From Gemmatimonas phototrophica (lineage in GTDB: Bacteria; Gemmatimonadota; Gemmatimonadetes; Gemmatimonadales; Gemmatimonadaceae), in contig CAMBRJ010000047.1 of the NCBI GenBank assembly GCA_945870175.1, forward strand, positions 1 through 11,526: a DNA stretch of 11,526 nt, in the 5' to 3' direction. The notes under the pieces were generated by a model. The model was not told the DNA's origin and ran no database searches. It saw only the letters and a program-made list of their open reading frames with translations. Positions 5,540 to 11,526 of this stretch are shown here, one piece after another (position 1 is the stretch's first letter; each line of letters begins with the position of its first letter). A program made the translations under genes and the position numbers.

Positions 5540-7026
5540 GTGAAGATCTCAACTTCCTGATGAAGGCGCGACGCGACAAGCTCGACGCCCTGCGCGCCGC
5601 CGGCACCGAACCGTTCGCGTACTCGTTCGACCGATCGCATTCGGCCACGGAGGCCGTGGCTGCGCTCGGTTCGTCGGACGAAGGCCCGGTCGTGTCCGTG
5701 GCGGGTCGATTGACCTCATGGCGCAGCCAGGGCAAGACCGCCTTTGCCCATCTGGCCGACATGGACGGTCGCGTGCAGCTGTATTTCCGTCGAGATGAGA
5801 TTGGCGAAGCGGCGTGGACCCAGCTCAACGCGTGGGATCTCGGCGACTGGGTCGGGGTGCGCGGCGCGATGATGCGCACGAAGACCGGCGAAGCGACGGT
5901 CAAGGTGCACGAGGCGACGCTGCTCTCGAAGTCGCTTCGGCCATTGCCGTTCGGCAAGGAGCAGATGGTCGACGGCCAGCTGGTGCGCTACTCGGGATTC
6001 TCGGACACCGAACAGCGTGCGCGTCAGCGCTACGCCGATCTGGCGGTGCATCCCGAAGTGCGTGCGCTTTTTCGCGCCCGCTCGGTGCTCACGCGCAGCA
6101 TCCGTTCGCATCTCGACGGGTTGAACTATCTCGAAGTCGAAACGCCGGTGCTGCAGCCGTTGTACGGGGGCGCCTCGGCGCGTCCGTTCATCACGCACCA
6201 CAACACGCTCGATATGCCGCTGTATCTGCGCATCGCCGATGAGCTGTATCTCAAACGGCTGATCGTCGGCGGATTCGAGCGCGTGTATGAGATCGGCCAT
6301 GATTTCCGCAATGAGGGCATCGACCGGACGCATAATCCGGAATTCACGATGCTCGAGTTTTACGAGGCCTTCGCGGATTACACGACGATGATGGCGCGCG
6401 TCGAGACGCTGATGGTCGCCGCCGCCGATGCGATTCGTGCGATTCCGACCGTGGGTGAGCGGGTGCCCGTGCTGGTCACGCCGTTCCCGCGCATCGAGTG
6501 GGTGCCCTCGCTGTCTCAGGCGGCGGGCCTCGATGTGATGGCGGCCGACGACGCCACGCTTCGTCAGGCGGCGGAGCGGATCGGCGTGCCGAAGGTGGCC
6601 ACGCTGAGCCGGCCCAAGGTGCTCGACGAGATGTTCCAGGAGCTCGTGGAATCGAAGATCGAGACGCCCACGTTCGTGGTGGACTATCCGATCGAACTGT
6701 CGCCGCTGGCGAAGCCCAAGCGTGGTGGTCCGGTGGGCCTCACGGAGCGCTTCGAGTTATTCGCCCGCGGCAAGGAACTCGCGAACGCGTTCTCTGAGCT
6801 GAACGACCCGATCGATCAACGGGAACGCTTTGAAGCGCAGGCGCGTCTACGTGATGCGGGCGATGACGAGGCGTCGGGCGTCGATGAGGATTACCTGCGC
6901 GCCATGGAGTACGGCATGCCGCCCACTGGTGGCGTGGGCATCGGTATCGATCGCTTGTTTATGTATCTCACCGACACGCAGAACATCCGCGACGTGATCC
7001 TGTTTCCCACCATGCGCCCCGAGTAA
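5536..7026 (+). CDS. lysS: Lysine--tRNA ligase, class II
   Basis: Charges tRNA-Lys with lysine in the cytoplasm. The 496-aa length is normal for bacterial LysS. The GTG start at 5536 overlaps the prfB stop (GTGA), with GGAGGG about nine bases upstream. Residues about 50-145 form the OB-fold anticodon-binding domain (VVSVAGRLTSWRSQGKTAFAHLAD). The catalytic core shows motif 1 around 194-205 (LDGLNYLEVETPVLQ), motif 2 around 251-276 (YEIGHDFRNEGIDRTHNPEFT, with the conserved FRNE), and motif 3 at 465-474 (GGVGIGIDRL), then NIRDVILFPTMRP. The lysine-pocket segment GKELANAFSELNDP at 412-425 is typical. prfB–lysS adjacency is common in bacteria, E. coli included. No oddities are seen, and all key residues appear intact. 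Confidence 0.97.
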   Translation: MSEDLNFLMKARRDKLDALRAAGTEPFAYSFDRSHSATEAVAALGSSDEGPVVSVAGRLTSWRSQGKTAFAHLADMDGRVQLYFRRDEIGEAAWTQLNAWDLGDWVGVRGAMMRTKTGEATVKVHEATLLSKSLRPLPFGKEQMVDGQLVRYSGFSDTEQRARQRYADLAVHPEVRALFRARSVLTRSIRSHLDGLNYLEVETPVLQPLYGGASARPFITHHNTLDMPLYLRIADELYLKRLIVGGFERVYEIGHDFRNEGIDRTHNPEFTMLEFYEAFADYTTMMARVETLMVAAADAIRAIPTVGERVPVLVTPFPRIEWVPSLSQAAGLDVMAADDATLRQAAERIGVPKVATLSRPKVLDEMFQELVESKIETPTFVVDYPIELSPLAKPKRGGPVGLTERFELFARGKELANAFSELNDPIDQRERFEAQARLRDAGDDEASGVDEDYLRAMEYGMPPTGGVGIGIDRLFMYLTDTQNIRDVILFPTMRPE

Positions 7027-7033
7027 TCATTTC

Positions 7034-8284
7034 GTGACTCGCCTCGAGTTCTCGATCGCGTGGCGCTACTTGCGGAGTCGCCGCGGGTCGCGCCTACTGT
7101 CGCTGATCAGCGTCATCGCCATTGGCGGTGTGCTGGTCGGCGTCAGCGCGCTGATCGTCATCATGGGCGTGATGAACGGTCTGCAACGTGATCTGCGCGA
7201 GAAAATCCTTGTAGGCAGTCCGGACGTGCATGTGCTGCCGTATGGCGATGGTATGCGCATGACGAACTGGCGCGCCACCCGCGAGGCGGTCGCGGCGACC
7301 TCCGGCGTCGTACGGGCCGCGCCATTCGTGAGCACGCAGGGTATGGTGCGAAATCTCTCCGGCTACATGACCGGCACGCAGGTCATGGGCATTCAGGCCG
7401 ATGGAGTGCCCGGCGCCGACGTCACGACGATCCGCGCTCATGCGATTCTGGGGGACTTTCGATTCACCCGGGACAGCGTCTCGCTGCCGGGTGCCGTGCT
7501 CGGCAAGCTACTGGCCGCCAAACTCAATGCGTTCCCTGGCGATACCGTTGTGCTCGTCGGGGCCGCGGGCCTCGACATGAACGCGTCCACGGGAGCGATC
7601 ATTCCGCGTCTCGACAGCGCCGTGGTGTCGGGCGTGTTCGAGACTGGGATGTACGAGTACGACAACGCGTATCTGTATCTCGAACTGGCGGCGGCACAAC
7701 GCTTCGCTGGGTTGGGCGACGATGTGACCGGTATTGAAGTGCGCGCCGTCGACCGGTGGCAGGCGCCGGCCGTCGCCGATTCGCTCCGTGCGAACCTCAA
7801 GGCGCCCGTGCGCGCCATCGATTGGCAGGAGCAGAACCGCTCCCTGTTTCAGGCCCTCAAACTCGAGCGGCTCGGAATGGGCGTGATCTTGCTGCTCATC
7901 GTGGTGGTCGCGGCCTTCAACATCGTCAGTACACTCACGATGGTCGTCTCGGACAAGACCCGTGAGATCGGTATTCTCCGGGCGATGGGCATGCCGGCAA
8001 AGTCGATCCGTCGGATCTTTTTGTATCAGGGAATCGTTGTAGGTGCGGTGGGCACCGGTGGTGGCGTCGCGATTGGATTGTCTCTCTCGGTGTTGCTCGA
8101 GCATTACCGTCTGATCTCGCTCGACCCGTCGGTGTACTTCATCGACCATCTTCCGGTTGCGATCCAGATTCCTGACGTATTGCTGATCATCGTATCGAGC
8201 CTTGTCATCACTGCGCTGGCGACGTTGTATCCGGCGGCGCAGGCCGCGCGGCTCTACCCGGTCGACGCGATCCGCCATGAGTGA
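7034..8284 (+). CDS. lolC: Lipoprotein-releasing ABC transporter permease, LolC/LolE family
   Basis: Inner-membrane permease of the Lol system, which extracts mature lipoproteins from the inner membrane and passes them to the periplasmic carrier LolA. At 416 aa it has the family layout: a cytoplasmic start (FSIAWRYLRSRRGSR), TM1 at about 22-47, a large periplasmic domain at about 50-275, and three TM segments near 281-306, 329-355 and 381-401. The stretch WQEQNRSLFQALKLER then AAFNIVSTLTMVVSDKTREIGILRAMG is the hallmark of LolC/E. GTG 7034 is the first start after lysS, only seven bases downstream; its ribosome binding site is weak. The 3' end overlaps lolD by eight bases. Only one permease gene is present, so the complex may use a homodimer (LolF-like) or a partner encoded elsewhere. 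LolC and LolE cannot be separated from sequence alone. Confidence 0.9.
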   Translation: MTRLEFSIAWRYLRSRRGSRLLSLISVIAIGGVLVGVSALIVIMGVMNGLQRDLREKILVGSPDVHVLPYGDGMRMTNWRATREAVAATSGVVRAAPFVSTQGMVRNLSGYMTGTQVMGIQADGVPGADVTTIRAHAILGDFRFTRDSVSLPGAVLGKLLAAKLNAFPGDTVVLVGAAGLDMNASTGAIIPRLDSAVVSGVFETGMYEYDNAYLYLELAAAQRFAGLGDDVTGIEVRAVDRWQAPAVADSLRANLKAPVRAIDWQEQNRSLFQALKLERLGMGVILLLIVVVAAFNIVSTLTMVVSDKTREIGILRAMGMPAKSIRRIFLYQGIVVGAVGTGGGVAIGLSLSVLLEHYRLISLDPSVYFIDHLPVAIQIPDVLLIIVSSLVITALATLYPAAQAARLYPVDAIRHE

Positions 8285-9032
8285 GCGAGTTTTGGACGTC
8301 TCAGCCTCTGACTCGGCGGCAGCCGGCGAACCACCGGTTGTGCACGCCGTGGGTCTGGTCAAGGAATTTCTGGGTGGCGACGGCGGTGTGATCCGGGTCC
8401 TCGATGAGGTGTCGATCACAGTGAAGCGCGGAGAGATGGTCGCCGTGGTCGGCGCCAGCGGCGCGGGTAAGAGCACCCTCTTGCATGTGCTCGGTGCGCT
8501 TGAGCGGCCCTCGGCGGGTCGCATCGCCCTGGCTGGACAGAGTGTGGGTGGCCTCGATGACGAGGCGGTTGCGAAGCTCAGGAACAGGACGGTCGGGTTC
8601 GTGTTTCAATTTCATCATCTCTTACGCGAGTTCTCCGCGCTGGAGAACGTGATGATGCCTCTCCGCATCGCCGGTGTGGCAGAACGTATCGCGCAGCAGC
8701 GGGCCGAGCATCTGTTGGAACGAGTGGGGCTGACGGCGCGGCGCCATCATCGGCCGGGCGCGATGTCTGGCGGCGAGCAGCAGCGTACGGCGGTGGCACG
8801 CGCGTTGGCGGCGGAGCCCTCGCTGCTGTTGGCCGACGAGCCCAGCGGGAATCTGGACTTGCACAACGCGGAGCGGCTGCATGAGCTCTTCTCAGAGCTG
8901 GCTTGTGATCTCTCGCTGGGTCTGGTCGTCGTGACCCACAATCAGTCGTTGGCGGCCCGTGCCGATCGGGCGCTCTTGTTGGAAGGAGGACGGTTGGTGG
9001 TAACGAACGGTCTCGGGCCGGAGGGCGGATGA
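8277..9032 (+). CDS. lolD: Lipoprotein-releasing ABC transporter ATP-binding protein
   Basis: ATPase that powers lipoprotein release with the upstream permease. ATG 8277 overlaps the permease stop by eight bases. The longer frame from 8202 runs inside the permease gene and is rejected. The 251-aa product has Walker A GASGAGKS at 59-66, the Q-loop glutamine at 111 (FQFHHLLREFSALENVMMPL, the LolD/MacB-type Q-loop), the ABC signature MSGGEQQ at 163-169, Walker B LLLADE at 183-188 followed by PSGNLD, and the switch histidine at 221 (VVTHN). All catalytic elements are intact. About 20 extra residues, rich in Ser and Ala, precede the first core strand. ATGA overlap with mcsA at the 3' end couples it to the stress-protease genes. 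Confidence 0.94.
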   Translation: MSERVLDVSASDSAAAGEPPVVHAVGLVKEFLGGDGGVIRVLDEVSITVKRGEMVAVVGASGAGKSTLLHVLGALERPSAGRIALAGQSVGGLDDEAVAKLRNRTVGFVFQFHHLLREFSALENVMMPLRIAGVAERIAQQRAEHLLERVGLTARRHHRPGAMSGGEQQRTAVARALAAEPSLLLADEPSGNLDLHNAERLHELFSELACDLSLGLVVVTHNQSLAARADRALLLEGGRLVVTNGLGPEGG

Positions 9033-9517
9033 TCTGCGACACCTGCCAGGAGCGCGACGCCGTCGTGCATCTGACGCGGATCGTCGACAACGCGGTCACG
9101 CAACTCCACCTCTGCGAGAAGTGCGCAGCGGCGAAGGGCGTTGAGACCACGGTGGCGGTCGCGCAGCACCCGCTCGGCGACATTCTGCAGGCCGTGCAAC
9201 AGCAGGCGTCCACAACGAGTGAGGACGCCGCCGCCTGTTCGTTCTGCGGGGCCACTGTTCGTGACTTTCGCGCCACGGGCCGGCTGGGTTGTCCCCACTG
9301 CTACGACGCGATGGAAAAGAGCCTGCGCGAGCTGCTTCGGCGGTTGCATGGCAGCTCGCGGCACGTGGGGCAGCGCTACGACGCGCCCGTCACCCACGTC
9401 GCGACGCCCAAGCCCGACTCGATACACGATCTGCGAGACCGCCTGCAACGGGCGGTGGAGACCGAGCTGTTCGAATTGGCCGCGGAGTTGCGCGACCGCA
9501 TCAAGGTGATCGAATGA
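9029..9517 (+). CDS. mcsA: McsA-type activator of protein-arginine kinase (zinc fingers plus UVR motif)
   Basis: McsA binds McsB and stimulates protein arginine phosphorylation. In Firmicutes it helps deliver substrates to ClpC and senses metals or thiol stress. The 162-aa protein starts at ATG 9029, overlapping the lolD stop, with GGAGGG at 9020-9025. Four CxxC pairs are visible: C3/C6, C29/C32, C70/C73 and C88/C91, enough for two zinc sites. Residues 132-162 form the UVR (UvrB/UvrC) motif: IHDLRDRLQRAVETELFELA then ELRDRIKVIE. The order CxxC fingers then UVR, followed directly by mcsB, makes the call secure; UvrB/UvrC-motif protein is the generic alternative name. It is slightly shorter than the B. 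subtilis protein (about 185 aa). The stop overlaps mcsB as ATGA. Confidence 0.92.
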   Translation: MICDTCQERDAVVHLTRIVDNAVTQLHLCEKCAAAKGVETTVAVAQHPLGDILQAVQQQASTTSEDAAACSFCGATVRDFRATGRLGCPHCYDAMEKSLRELLRRLHGSSRHVGQRYDAPVTHVATPKPDSIHDLRDRLQRAVETELFELAAELRDRIKVIE

Positions 9518-10614
9518 CCTCCCCTCGACCCGCACTGGATCTCTCGCTGTTGCCGGACGGTGGTGTGCGGTGGCTGGATGCCTCTGGCCCGAACGCGGAT
9601 GTCGTGATCTCGACCCGGATGCGTCTGGCTCGCAACGTGTCTGGGTACGCCTTTGCCGGTCGCGCCCGCGATGGGGAGCGGCTACGAATGCTGGCCCAGG
9701 TTCGTGACGCCCTTGGCGCCGTGCCGTCGTTGCGTGGCAGCCTCTTGGTACGGCTCGAGGAACTGGCCACCGTCGACCGCCAGCTGCTGCATGAGCGCCA
9801 TCTGGTGAGTAAGGAAATCGCCGGACTCGACCCGCAGCATCCGATTCGCTCCGGCGCTGCCGTCTTTTTGGGCGAATCCGTCGGCTTGCTGGTGAATGAG
9901 GAGGACCACCTTCGGCTACAAGCGCTACGGTCGGGTTTCGCCGTCCCGCAGGCCTTCGAGTCCGTACACCAGCTGGATCACGAACTCGGCTCGCAAGTCC
10001 CGTATGCCTTTCATCGGGAGTTCGGCTTCCTGACGGCCTGTCCGACGAACGCCGGCACGGGGCTCCGGGCCTCGGTCCTGATTCACCTTCCTGGGCTCGT
10101 CCTCACCAAGGAGATCGGCAAGGTGTTGTCCGGGTTGCAGCAGATGGGGCTCACTTATCGCGGACTGTACGGCGAAGGAAGCGAAGTGGTCGGGAATTTC
10201 TTCCAGCTGTCGAATCAGACGACGCTGGGGCGTTCCGAGGAAGAGCTGCAGGACCTCTTGGTTCGCGTCGTGCGCCATGTCATCGAACGGGAAGAGGAAG
10301 CGCGGCGTGTTCTCGTCCGAGACGCGGGCTATATTATCGAAGACAAGTTGTGGCGCGCCTACGGGACGCTGCGGTACGCCCGCAGTCTGACCTTCGACGA
10401 GGCCATGAACTACCTGAGTGGCGTACGGCTGGCGGTGGGCCTGAAACTGATCACCGGGCTCAGTGTATACACTCTCAACAAGCTCCTGATCTTTGCCCAG
10501 TCGGCGCACCTTGCTCACCTCGAGCAGCGGACGTTGACTGAAAGCGAGGCCAATCTGGTGCGCGCAAAATACGTGCGGCAGGTATTGGTGAGCGAAGGCG
10601 GCGGCGTCGAATGA
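9514..10614 (+). CDS. mcsB: Protein-arginine kinase McsB
   Basis: Phosphorylates arginine side chains of proteins, tagging them for ClpC-containing proteases. ATG 9514 overlaps the mcsA stop; the open frame upstream to 9289 is antiparallel-free shadow inside mcsA. The 366-aa product has the ATP:guanido phosphotransferase fold: VVISTRMRLARN at 30-41 (nucleotide binding), NEEDHLR at 128-134 (catalytic acids E129, E130), CPTNAGTGLRAS at 176-187 with the reactive C176, and RGLYGEGSE, then QLSNQTTLGRSEEE at 231-244. Unlike metabolic arginine or creatine kinases it lacks the separate N-terminal helical domain, as McsB does. The C-terminal allosteric phosphoarginine motif RDxxRA of Bacillus reads ANLVRA at 346-351: the first Arg and the Asp are changed and the last Arg-Ala kept. 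Catalysis should be intact, but allosteric activation may differ. Confidence 0.95.
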   Translation: MTSPRPALDLSLLPDGGVRWLDASGPNADVVISTRMRLARNVSGYAFAGRARDGERLRMLAQVRDALGAVPSLRGSLLVRLEELATVDRQLLHERHLVSKEIAGLDPQHPIRSGAAVFLGESVGLLVNEEDHLRLQALRSGFAVPQAFESVHQLDHELGSQVPYAFHREFGFLTACPTNAGTGLRASVLIHLPGLVLTKEIGKVLSGLQQMGLTYRGLYGEGSEVVGNFFQLSNQTTLGRSEEELQDLLVRVVRHVIEREEEARRVLVRDAGYIIEDKLWRAYGTLRYARSLTFDEAMNYLSGVRLAVGLKLITGLSVYTLNKLLIFAQSAHLAHLEQRTLTESEANLVRAKYVRQVLVSEGGGVE

Positions 10615-10642
10615 TCCGCTTCCCTACGACCCTGAGGGGACG

Positions 10643-11526
10643 ATGAACGGCTACAACTTCACCGAGCGGGTGCGGAAAGTTCTCGCGATGGCACGCGAGG
10701 AAGCGGCACGCCTGCATCACGAGTATGTGGGCACCGAGCATATCCTGCTCGGCCTGATCCGCGAGGGTGAGGGCGTTGCGGCGGCGGTGCTGCAAAACCT
10801 CAACGTGGATCTCGACGACGTTACCCAGAAAATCGAGGACACCGTCAAGAAGGGGAAAGCGGCACAGGCGACCGGACCTGATCTGCCGTATACCTCGCGC
10901 GCCAAGAAGGTGCTCGAGCTCGCGATGGCGGAAGCCCGCGACCTCAATCACAGCTACGTCGGCACCGAACATCTGCTGCTGGGCCTCCTTCGTGAAGAGA
11001 AGGGGATCGCCGCACAGGTGTTGACCGACGCGGGCGTCAATCTGGAGGCGGCGCGAGCGGAAACGCTGCGCCTCCTTGGCACGGAAATGCCACAGGGTGG
11101 CCAGCCGCCGCAGGCTGAAAAGGCCGGCAGCGTGCCGCCGTCGGCGGCGCCGGCCAAGGGCGACAAAAAGTCGAAAACGCCGGCCCTCGATCATTTCTGC
11201 CGCGACCTCACGCAACTCGCCGCGGAAGGACAGCTCGATCCCACCATCGGACGGGCGAAGGAAATCGAGCGCGTGATGGAAGTCCTGACGCGCCGGAAGA
11301 AGAACAATCCCGTGCTGATTGGCGAGCCCGGTGTGGGCAAGACCGCCATCGTGGAAGGACTCGCGCAGCTCATTGCCAATGGCGACTGCCCGGATTCCCT
11401 CCGCGACAACCGCGTGTTGTCACTCGACATGGCGGCGGTCATCGCGGGCACGAAGTACCGTGGTCAGTTCGAGGAGCGCCTCAAGGCGGTCATGAACGAG
11501 ATCGCGCAGAACAAGCAGGTCATTTT
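10643..11526 (+). CDS. clpC: ATP-dependent unfoldase ClpC, N-terminal part (3' end outside window)
   Basis: AAA+ chaperone that unfolds proteins for ClpP. ATG 10643 follows mcsB by 28 bases, with a purine-rich GAGGGGA just upstream. The first 294 residues are present. Residues about 1-146 hold the two Clp_N repeats (FTERVRKVLAMAREEA and RAKKVLELAMAEARDL), each with GTEH..LGL (T31-E32 and T108-E109). The acidic residues at these places bind phosphoarginine in B. subtilis ClpC (E32, E106, from memory). Residues 147-180 are a Pro/Ala/Lys-rich linker. D1 begins at about 182 (LDHFCRDLT, then DPTIGRAKEIERV) with Walker A GEPGVGKT at 227-234 and the pore segment GTKYRGQFEERL at 269-280. The diagnostic middle (M) domain and D2 lie beyond the edge, so ClpC rather than ClpA or ClpB rests on the N-domain and the mcsAB neighbourhood. 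Confidence 0.95.
   Translation, partial: MNGYNFTERVRKVLAMAREEAARLHHEYVGTEHILLGLIREGEGVAAAVLQNLNVDLDDVTQKIEDTVKKGKAAQATGPDLPYTSRAKKVLELAMAEARDLNHSYVGTEHLLLGLLREEKGIAAQVLTDAGVNLEAARAETLRLLGTEMPQGGQPPQAEKAGSVPPSAAPAKGDKKSKTPALDHFCRDLTQLAAEGQLDPTIGRAKEIERVMEVLTRRKKNNPVLIGEPGVGKTAIVEGLAQLIANGDCPDSLRDNRVLSLDMAAVIAGTKYRGQFEERLKAVMNEIAQNKQVI

Noticed and set aside
7508..8524. Minus-strand frame of 338 codons opposite lolC/lolD
   Set aside because: Lies opposite intact, recognisable transporter genes and encodes low-quality Arg/His/Asp-rich sequence.
9289..9513. 75-codon N-terminal extension of mcsB
   Set aside because: It runs out of frame within mcsA and encodes Arg/Ala-rich shadow; ATG 9514 overlaps the mcsA stop and matches the normal McsB start.
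10615..10642. Possible separate heat-shock promoter or CtsR-type operator before clpC
   Set aside because: The 28-base gap holds a purine-rich ribosome binding site but no direct heptad repeat or promoter-like hexamers that I can see.

Overview
The window is a gene-dense, high-GC (roughly 60+ %) bacterial chromosome segment with every supported gene on the + strand. The mixture points to a member of the FCB superphylum, most likely Gemmatimonadota: a PorV/PorQ-type outer-membrane protein beside era, a prfB–lysS–lolC–lolD run, and a McsA–McsB–ClpC module outside Firmicutes. This assignment is inferred from gene content and order, not from a marker-gene search.

Layout. (1) 1-2370: the 3' end of era (KH domain), then two exported proteins, a PorV/PorQ-like outer-membrane beta-barrel protein and an unrecognised secreted or membrane-associated protein. 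All three are joined by start/stop overlaps. (2) 2371-2630: a 260-base gap with no convincing gene but a perfect 14-bp palindrome between two copies of an 11-bp direct repeat. (3) 2631-4285: a GGDEF protein with a degenerate receiver-like N-terminus and an altered signature (GGDDF), coupled to a small MJ0042-type zinc-ribbon protein with a Pro/Ala-rich linker. (4) 4286-4413: a short gap holding a strong GC hairpin. (5) 4414-11526: prfB, lysS, lolC-type permease, lolD, mcsA, mcsB and the 5' part of clpC, nearly all overlapping by a few bases and probably one transcription unit.

The clearest correction to a naive ORF reading is prfB. Its true start is about 118 bases upstream of the uninterrupted frame, and translation must pass an in-frame TGA by the classical RF2 programmed +1 frameshift (Shine-Dalgarno-like GGAGG, TAT, CTT TGA C). 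The merged product is 374 aa, with SPF and GGQ motifs where they are expected.

Functionally the last block joins translation termination and lysine charging (prfB, lysS), lipoprotein release from the inner membrane (LolC/LolD), and a protein-arginine-phosphorylation/proteolysis system (McsA activator, McsB kinase, ClpC unfoldase). In Firmicutes the last three sit with the repressor ctsR. No ctsR is visible here, and lolD takes the position directly before mcsA. McsB keeps its catalytic motifs but has a changed allosteric RDxxRA motif, while ClpC keeps the two GTEH phosphoarginine-docking positions. I saw no tRNA, rRNA, CRISPR array, insertion sequence or prophage signal. Most of the window is conserved housekeeping DNA, and I see no wholly new system in it.
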